Assembly (NCBI GenBank): GCA_030615565.1
Contig: JAUWZC010000062.1
Location: forward strand, 1-10,889
DNA: 10,889 nucleotides
From: Desulfobacteraceae bacterium
GTDB taxonomy: Bacteria; Desulfobacterota; DSM-4660; Desulfatiglandales; B25-G16
Reading direction: 5' to 3'
Below, piece by piece: positions 6,876 through 10,889 of the stretch (the stretch's first letter is position 1; every line of letters starts with the position of its first letter). Position numbers and translations under genes: made by a program. Under the pieces are notes generated by a model. It was not told where the DNA came from. It did no database searches and saw nothing but the letters and a program-made list of their open reading frames with translations.

Positions 6876-6972
6876 ATTATCTGCCCAATCATACAAGAAG
6901 TTGAAAGCAGAGGAGGTCAAGATTTCAGTATTGACTTTTACCTGGCAAAATAAGGAAGGGGAACCGATTTAA
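6793..6972 (+). other. Coding-like tail in the +1 frame, possibly the displaced C-terminus of the metallopeptidase
   Basis: Relative to the gene above, the next frame is open from GTG 6793 to TAA 6970-6972. Its last 40 codons read like real protein, including LELSAQSYKKLKAEEVKISV and then LTFTWQNKEGEPI. The overlap with the 3' end of the gene is 83 bases. Either a single-base indel around 6800-6870 moved the original C-terminus out of frame, or this is an overlapping 59-residue gene. A frameshift seems more likely because no good ribosome-binding site precedes the GTG. Confidence 0.4.
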
Positions 6973-7170
6973 CCGCAGTTTGGCATTTAGTAGGATAATG
7001 TGATTAAGGAACACTGTTTAGTTTTACAATTTACATAACATGAATGGGATCAGGCTTAAATAATCAAATGCACTAGCTAAGATTTCCTCTGGTTTACAAC
7101 AATATATGGTATGCTCGTTTTTCTCATTAAATCTGTGTATATCTTGCCACTCCACATAATCCCATAAATA

Positions 7171-7247
7171 GGGACGTAGGTTCCAAAACGACTTCAGTCG
7201 CTAATTCCAGATAACTTACCATCATTGTATATAAAGGATTCTCTCCC
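7171..7247 (+). repeat. Dispersed repeat B, copy 1
   Basis: This 77-base segment matches 10813-10889 with only about three substitutions and no gaps, 3642 bases apart in the same orientation. It starts GGGAC, contains the small palindrome CGACTTCAGTCG (7189-7200), and ends ATTCTCTCCC. Because copy 2 reaches the window edge, the repeat may be longer there; in copy 1 the following sequence is ACTTTCATATTTC. Nothing in it looks coding. It is probably a non-autonomous intergenic element. Confidence 0.9.
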
Positions 7248-7269
7248 ACTTTCATATTTCATCAGTGAA

Positions 7270-7404
7270 GAGGGACATTCGTGCAGAACGTCCATTACGC
7301 CTACCCACAATCCTATTTTGATGTAACGGAGCTTCTCCTAAGAGAACGCAACACAGCTTAGCTCTGGGTAGTTGCTAAGCAATTTCTGCACGAACGTCTC
7401 CCTC
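7270..7404. repeat. MITE-like element with about 20-bp terminal inverted repeats
   Basis: The left end GAGGGACATTCGTGCAGAA (7270-7288) is inverted at 7384-7404, differing by a two-base gap and one mismatch. Between them lies a perfect inner inverted repeat, GCTTAGC (7356-7362) and GCTAAGC (7374-7380). The whole is about 135 bases, has no coding potential, and lies just after repeat B. A structured RNA or a transposon-derived miniature element would both fit. No flanking target duplication is clear. Confidence 0.6.
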
Positions 7405-7449
7405 CATGCGTGTTGCTCCTTGGATCAAATGAATGGGCAGGGTAACCGG

Positions 7450-8367
7450 TTATTCGTGCCACGGACCTGGGGCTTTCCAAGTTGCTTTGAAAGGCTGCTT
7501 TGCCGAAAGGCTTTTTGCTATAGGTCCCAGGAAAGCAGCAATCGCTTTGATCACTTCACTGAAGTTTTGCGGAACATTTGTCAGCCGGTTCTTGCGGATA
7601 AATCCACGCCACTGCACAGTTTTTGTGGCGTCCTCCGCAAGGGAGTTTGTTAAGGCAATTGGTTCAGGCTGAATGTCTGTCCCGCGTGTTGAAAAGGTCT
7701 TCGTAATGGCTGCCGCCAGCCTCGGACCCCTAAAGTTAAACTGGCACAACAACAGCCAGATATCAAAGAAATCTTTCATCCGGCTGTTCAGAACGCCCAG
7801 TTTAACCATGGCTTCAAACTTCTCAGCAATAGTGCTTTCAATGCTATAACCAAGAAGTTGAGGGGCCGGTAAATCGAGAATGGTGGGGTAATCTATAAGT
7901 TCAGGCGTAGGAACTACCACGTCACCAAAGCCGATATCAAGCTGCATGGCAACTTGTGCAGTGCCCAGTGATCCCCGGAACCGGACGCGTACCCCTTCGT
8001 AATCGGCATCCTCAGTAATACGCTCTCCCTCGATACTCTTTTCATCAAAAGAAATACCATCCGGCTCGACCTTCTGACGGCATATGGCTCTGGTAAAGTC
8101 AATCATGGCCTCAACACTGTTGTCGATTCGACCAAGGAGATCAATATCCATTGTGGGCCGTGAAAGGGGTGCCCCCCATATAGTAAGCATCAAGGCTCCT
8201 TTGAGAACGAAGTTGTCGGCATAAGGAGATTTGGACAAACGGTAAAGGAAGCGCTCCATCGCAAAGTACTGAAGCGCTTCGCTGAACGGTCTGCCCGTTT
8301 CCCGCGCCCTGTTAAACAGGCGCTGGCGTATAGAGGCTGCGATATTCTTGTACAGGTGTTTCGTCAA
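7450..8367 (-). CDS. abiEii: AbiEii toxin, nucleotidyltransferase of a type IV toxin-antitoxin system
   Basis: This 305-residue protein shows the nucleotidyltransferase motifs of AbiEii/COG2253 in order. They are NFVLKGALMLT (52-62, motif I), SRPTMDIDL (69-77, metal-binding Asp74 and Asp76), the strand QLDIGFGD (142-149, Asp144), and IAEKFEAMV plus SRMKDFFDIW (180-204, Lys183 and Asp199). The C-terminal WRGFIRKNRL region is also typical. Motif I has KGA where many members have KGG or KGS, a mild variation. AbiEii relatives act as growth-inhibiting nucleotidyltransferases (for some, on tRNA acceptor ends) and can cause abortive phage infection. The gene overlaps the upstream abiEi by four bases, so the two are translationally coupled. 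Length and motifs suggest it is intact. Confidence 0.93.
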   Translation of the reverse strand: MTKHLYKNIAASIRQRLFNRARETGRPFSEALQYFAMERFLYRLSKSPYADNFVLKGALMLTIWGAPLSRPTMDIDLLGRIDNSVEAMIDFTRAICRQKVEPDGISFDEKSIEGERITEDADYEGVRVRFRGSLGTAQVAMQLDIGFGDVVVPTPELIDYPTILDLPAPQLLGYSIESTIAEKFEAMVKLGVLNSRMKDFFDIWLLLCQFNFRGPRLAAAITKTFSTRGTDIQPEPIALTNSLAEDATKTVQWRGFIRKNRLTNVPQNFSEVIKAIAAFLGPIAKSLSAKQPFKATWKAPGPWHE

Positions 8368-8975
8368 AGCAAAGCCTCCAGGTATGGTCGCATGACTTTC
8401 TCAACCCTGCACACTCTCCCGCACCTCATCAGATCATCGATCTTGAAATGTTTTCTTTCCCGATAAAGCCTAAGTGCCTCAATGGCTGTATCGAGGCCGA
8501 TTTTATTTCGATACTTGAAGCAGTCGGCTATCGTCTTTTCAGGACTGTAAACCCTGAGTAGAACCCCTTCTGTGTTATGCGATTCTATTCCAGTCTTGAA
8601 TGCTTCCCCTGTGAACCGAAAAACTCGTACTGGTGGGTAATCCACCTTCGGAAGTCGCGAGATCCTTTCCACCGCTATGTATACTTCATGCGGAACCTGG
8701 GTAGTTATATCATGGAACGCCAAAGCGGAGATCAGACAAACTACTCCATTTGGAATCCTCAAAGCAACTGTTATTAGATCTTGATTACTGAGAGGCCGGA
8801 GATCAGCTAGCCTGTACAAACCACGACTAAGCACCTCTACAATGCCTTTGTCACGCATCTCATACAGCGTGCGCGGGTGAATCCTTTCACGAATGGCGTC
8901 GCTAGCCCTGAGAATACCACCGTGCTCCCTGAAGATACCTTTTGCTTTTTCGTATTTCTGTTGAGCCTTTTTCAT
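8364..8975 (-). CDS. abiEi: AbiEi antitoxin and transcriptional repressor
   Basis: The 203-residue product has an N-terminal winged helix-turn-helix (about 8-56: YEKAKGIFREHGGILRASDA, then LYEMRDKGIVEVLSRGLYRL), the DNA-binding domain of AbiEi antitoxins. A C-terminal AbiEi domain follows, with VCLISALAFHDIT (79-91), the basic middle VRVFRFTGEAF, and the segment VYSPEKTIADCFKYRNKIGLD. It is the cognate antitoxin for the overlapping downstream toxin. In known AbiE systems it represses its own operon without tightly binding the toxin. A double palindrome just upstream, overlapping a good promoter, agrees with that. The ribosome-binding site is weak (AAGATG); the ATG is followed by AAAAAGG. Confidence 0.92.
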   Translation of the reverse strand: MKKAQQKYEKAKGIFREHGGILRASDAIRERIHPRTLYEMRDKGIVEVLSRGLYRLADLRPLSNQDLITVALRIPNGVVCLISALAFHDITTQVPHEVYIAVERISRLPKVDYPPVRVFRFTGEAFKTGIESHNTEGVLLRVYSPEKTIADCFKYRNKIGLDTAIEALRLYRERKHFKIDDLMRCGRVCRVEKVMRPYLEALL

Positions 8976-8984
8976 AATTACATC

Positions 8985-9034
8985 TTGGATAAAAGTGTAT
9001 CCATTTATTTACTTTTGGCTACTTTTTTATCCAA
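8985..9034 (-). promoter_or_regulatory. Double palindromic operator of the abiE operon
   Basis: Two similar palindromes face each other. Site 1 contains TGGATA (8986-8991) and TATCCA (8998-9003). Site 2 is 9015-9034, on the minus strand TTGGATA...TAGCCAA. Their outer arms, TTGGATAAAAGT (8985-8996) and ACTTTTTTATCCAA (9021-9034), are also inverted relative to each other. Site 2 overlaps the -10 element. This two-site layout is what is known for AbiEi negative autoregulation, so AbiEi is the obvious ligand. Confidence 0.78.
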
Positions 9035-9052
9035 AAACAGAAAATTAGTCAA
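9024..9052 (-). promoter_or_regulatory. Sigma-70-type promoter of abiEi-abiEii
   Basis: On the minus strand TTGACT (9052-9047) is followed after exactly 17 bases by TAAAAA (9029-9024). The start would lie about 40 bases upstream of the abiEi ATG. The -10 element is inside operator site 2, so a bound repressor would block polymerase. Confidence 0.6.
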
Positions 9053-9267
9053 GGGAAAAGTAAAAAAAGGTCGTTCCTAAAATTGTAAACTTCTTAACAC
9101 TGTACCGGACTGTGTTTTCATTCCTTATCCAATCATTTTCTTCAGTACATTGTAATTTAACAATCAGAAATTTCAGATACCTTGCCAAGATATCCAGGCT
9201 CCATGACATTAAGATATCATGAAATATCCCGCATCTTTAAACTTCTCAATTCATCCATTACTTAAAA
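9053..9267. other. Intergenic region upstream of the abiE promoter
   Basis: No gene is recognised. The only clear structure is repeat A, copy 1, in the second half. Confidence 0.5.
9176..9258 (+). repeat. Dispersed repeat A, copy 1
   Basis: This 83-base segment closely matches 10723-10806 with scattered substitutions and one small gap; the block CCAGGCTCCATGACATT is identical in both. It contains repeated AAGATATC motifs. It ends nine bases before the stop codon of the helicase remnant, and copy 2 lies shortly after the MFS remnant, so both copies sit next to broken gene ends. Confidence 0.88.
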
Positions 9268-9465
9268 CTATTCTTTGATTTCATATCCAATAGCTTTATA
9301 GTCGGCAAGCCGCCTTTTATACATTTTAACAAGCACTGGTACGTAGTGGTCAACATAGTCATATATTATGACTTCCTTTTTCATGTCATGCAGGCAATGA
9401 AGTCTCCCTGCATATTGAGAAAGGGTGCCTCGCCATGAAACCGGCAGTGCGAGAAATAAACTGCG
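9268..9465 (-). pseudogene. C-terminal remnant of an SSL2/COG1061-type DEAD/DEAH helicase
   Basis: A minus-strand frame bounded by TAA (9466-9468) and TAG (9268-9270) encodes 65 residues and no usable start. It reads LFLALPVSWRGTLSQYAGRL, then HCLHDMKKEVIIYDYVDHYV, then PVLVKMYKRRLADYKAIGYE. This is the end of a superfamily 2 helicase of the SSL2/type III restriction-like group: motif VI is normally QYxGRxHR, followed by the xxIYDYVD strand and the VPxLxxMYxRR helix. Here the second arginine finger position of motif VI is Cys (GRLHC), a likely decay mutation. Everything upstream of motif V is missing, with the unrelated GGGGAC repeat-like sequence at the break. It is non-functional. Confidence 0.75.
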
Positions 9466-9906
9466 TTAATGGGGGACGGGCTTAAATAATTCAATAACTT
9501 TTGAAATTGAAGGATAAAGGGTAGGTGAGATTTTTTCTTAGCATCTTTTTTTCTAAACTATGAGAGAATATTATAATGTAACGATTTTGCTCTAAACCTA
9601 TTCTGCTTAGGACCCACCTGAATATTTTACAATACGATCACTAATCAGAAGTTCTCCCGGCCCTTGAGAATATCGATTACTTCATATAATTGCGAAACTT
9701 CTTAGGGTTGGTCTCTAAAAAGCCACTTTCTCACTTTGAAGTTAACACCATTCGCATTGTCTCAGAAACTGGCTCAGTCGGATTCGACCTTTACGATAGA
9801 CTTACTTCAGACAGCATTGAAAGCCTTGTTACTTCTTCATCTTTATAGTTTGAATCTCATGCAGCAACTAAGCCCGAGCATGCTTTATAGCGAGATCGTC
9901 GTCTAT
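9466..9906. other. Intergenic region with repeat-like sequence and a degenerate coding-like tract
   Basis: The region begins with GGGGACGGGCTTAAATAAT (about 9472), similar to about 7046. Between about 9645 and 9760 the minus strand gives protein-like stretches interrupted by stops and a frame change: KVRKWLFRDQP, stop, EVSQLYEVIDILKGRENF in one frame, and TEPVSETMRMVLTSK, stop, ESGFLETNPKKFRNYMK in another. This may be a decayed small gene, but I cannot name it. Nothing else is recognised. Confidence 0.35.
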
Positions 9907-10272
9907 TTAGAAAGTTTCTACTTCCTCCACAGCGACTTTTACCACATTTTTCACCTCCATGTTTCTCTTAGCAAACTCCGCAACTGCCTTGTCGAAGAGT
10001 TCACCCGAGTTTAGAATCTCGCCCCGTCCCCAAATACGGCAACCCTTGCGTGTTGCGGCATCCAGACAGATGATGGCAACTTGAGGATTCTCCTTGATGT
10101 TGGCGACAGTGCGGGGAGAAGCAATGTGTGCAAATAAAACATGTTCATCATCCAGAACGCGCAGCGAGCCCTTTGCAGAGACATTTGGCTTGCCGGTCGC
10201 GCTCGCCGTGGCCACCAGCGACGGGCGGATTTCTGCGATTGCCTTTTTGGCCTCGTCAGTGAGCTTTGTCAT
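9907..10272 (-). CDS. Pyridoxamine 5'-phosphate oxidase-like FMN-binding protein
   Basis: The 121-residue product has the small split-barrel fold pattern of the PNPOx-like family: LVATASATGKPNVSAKGSLR (19-38), then DDEHVLFAHIASPRTVANIKENPQVAIICLD (41-71) and GCRIWGRGEILNSGELFDKA, with a C-terminal VKVAVEEVETF strand. Members bind FMN or related flavins and act as small oxidoreductases; the substrate is rarely known, and this short form is not the vitamin B6 biosynthetic PdxH. Length is normal, so the gene looks intact. It has the best ribosome-binding site in the window, AGGAGG six bases before the ATG, and a good promoter. It is flanked by decayed genes and appears to stand alone. Confidence 0.88.
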   Translation of the reverse strand: MTKLTDEAKKAIAEIRPSLVATASATGKPNVSAKGSLRVLDDEHVLFAHIASPRTVANIKENPQVAIICLDAATRKGCRIWGRGEILNSGELFDKAVAEFAKRNMEVKNVVKVAVEEVETF

Positions 10273-10327
10273 AATAACCTCCTTATGCTCATTATTTATT
10301 TATGAGAATTCCTTTTTGGGCAAAGAC

Positions 10328-10356
10328 AGTATAAAAGAAATGTGCTTGTTGGTCAA
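10328..10356 (-). promoter_or_regulatory. Sigma-70-type promoter of the PNPOx-like gene
   Basis: On the minus strand TTGACC (10356-10351) is followed after exactly 17 bases by TATACT (10333-10328). The leader would be about 50 bases, including a small CTCAT/ATGAG inverted repeat and the AGGAGG ribosome-binding site at 10284-10279. Confidence 0.68.
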
Positions 10357-10385
10357 TGGGGTTTTTTGCGCTTATCTCACCCTAA

Positions 10386-10676
10386 GTGGCTGGGCTTTTC
10401 GGAACCCGTGCACACGGTACACTCTTTGGCATTGTTTCCTTTAGTGGTACTGTCGGGGGAGCTATTGGTCCTCTTTTAGCAGGATACATATTTGATATCA
10501 CTCATAGTTACCGGCTCGGTTTCTTGCTCTTGATTATGCTGAGCATTATAGGCTTGATGTTGACTGCATCACTAAATCCAATTACTGGAGGAGGGGGACA
10601 AAAGGAATCTCAACACCAAAAATGGCAAAGTCAGGCCAAAGAGGATATTTTCATGAGCGAAGGTTTCTGTATCTAA
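10386..10676 (+). pseudogene. C-terminal remnant of an MFS transporter
   Basis: The frame from GTG 10386 gives 96 residues. It starts LFGTRAHGTLFGIVSFSGTV and continues GGAIGPLLAGYIFDITHSYR (24-43), the penultimate helix and loop of major facilitator proteins, where GPxLAGxIFD is typical. A last hydrophobic helix (about 44-62) and a hydrophilic tail follow. A full MFS protein has about 400 residues and twelve helices; only the last two remain. A TAA sits directly before the GTG, no ribosome-binding site is visible, and no upstream continuation is seen in other frames. It cannot be a working transporter. The break lies near the promoter of the divergent PNPOx-like gene. Confidence 0.75.
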
Positions 10677-10722
10677 TCATAACTTCATCTTTCCCTATGC
10701 AAAAAATCAAAATCAGACTTGT

Positions 10723-10806
10723 GATATCTTGCCAATATCTCCAGGCTCCATGACATTGAGATATCATAAAAATATCCCGCATCTTAAAACTTCTCAATTC
10801 ATCCAC
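10723..10806 (+). repeat. Dispersed repeat A, copy 2
   Basis: Matches 9176-9258 (see that entry). Here it is followed after about six bases by repeat B, so A and B may be two parts of one larger element. Confidence 0.88.
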
Positions 10807-10812
10807 TAAATG

Positions 10813-10889
10813 GGGACATTGGTTCCAAAACGACTTCAGTCGCTAATTCCAGATAACTTGCCATCATTGTATATAAAGGATTCTCTCCC
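10813..10889 (+). repeat. Dispersed repeat B, copy 2, reaching the window edge
   Basis: Matches 7171-7247 with about three substitutions. The last base of the window is still within the match, so the true right end of the repeat is not visible here. Confidence 0.9.

Larger units (their letters stand above)
6973..7449. other. Intergenic region between convergent genes, with dispersed repeats
   Basis: No gene is recognised. The stretch contains a copy of repeat B (7171-7247), a hairpin element (7270-7404), and at about 7046-7065 a sequence GGGATCAGGCTTAAATAAT that closely resembles GGGGACGGGCTTAAATAAT at about 9472. ATCTTGCCA at 7141-7149 matches the start of repeat A in the right-hand A+B pair, hinting that an A copy here was largely deleted. 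Confidence 0.5.
10677..10889. other. Repeat-filled end of the window
   Basis: Apart from about 45 bases after the MFS remnant, this stretch consists of repeats A and B side by side. No gene is seen. Confidence 0.6.

Noticed and set aside
7085..7140. TTTACAAC at about 7090 as a possible R'' box of a fourth attC
   Set aside because: It matches only ACAAC of the expected box, lies more than 100 bases after the end of any coding frame, and no complementary L' and R' arm was found nearby.
9736..10014. Plus-strand frame of 92 codons rich in Leu and Ser
   Set aside because: Its second half is antisense to the PNPOx-like gene and it has no ribosome-binding site or recognisable domain.
10723..10806. 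Repeat A as a coding remnant on the minus strand (DELRSFKMRDIF)
   Set aside because: The reading is open only in copy 2; copy 1 has a stop at the same place, and no family is recognised.

Overview
The window looks like an accessory, mobile-element-worn stretch of a bacterial chromosome, probably from an environmental or metagenome-assembled lineage. The base composition is moderately AT-rich, genes are sparse, and repeats and decayed gene ends are common. The REP/IS200-type transposase with a zinc-ribbon N-terminus and the stand-alone pyridoxamine-oxidase-like protein recall Desulfobacterota-type genomes, but that placement is only an impression. No rRNA, tRNA or CRISPR array was seen.

Layout, left to right. 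(1) The N-terminal third of an LD-carboxypeptidase (ldcA) runs off the left edge on the minus strand (1-297). (2) A repeat- and hairpin-rich spacer (298-892) is followed by a minus-strand IS200/RAYT-like HUH transposase that ends before the expected nucleophile tyrosine (893-1558). (3) After a 636-base spacer, four plus-strand genes follow: a DUF5677 protein, a DUF4238 protein, a 597-residue unrecognised protein with a PD-(D/E)XK-like nuclease signature, and an HEXXH putative metallopeptidase. The three gaps between them each hold an imperfect inverted repeat flanked by AAC...GTT. These resemble integron attC sites: the bases starting two of the inferred cassettes complement the R'' box near the end of the same cassette. 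This is the most interesting part of the window: a probable integrase-less cassette cluster (CALIN-like) carrying proteins of unknown, possibly defensive, function. (4) A spacer with dispersed repeats (6973-7449) precedes a minus-strand type IV toxin-antitoxin operon, abiEi-abiEii (8975-7450), with a promoter and a double palindromic operator. (5) The right end (9068-10889) is a graveyard: a C-terminal fragment of an SSL2-type helicase, a degenerate coding-like tract, an intact pyridoxamine-5'-phosphate-oxidase-like gene with a good promoter, a C-terminal fragment of an MFS transporter, and second copies of two dispersed repeats (A and B). B recurs about 3.6 kb apart and A about 1.5 kb apart.

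How it fits together. The cassette-like block, the AbiE system and the transposase are all typical cargo of variable genomic islands. The A/B repeats and the gene ends near them suggest repeated insertion and deletion. Direct B repeats bracket the AbiE-to-MFS segment, so recombination between them could remove it. No integron integrase lies in the window, so any cassette activity would depend on one elsewhere.
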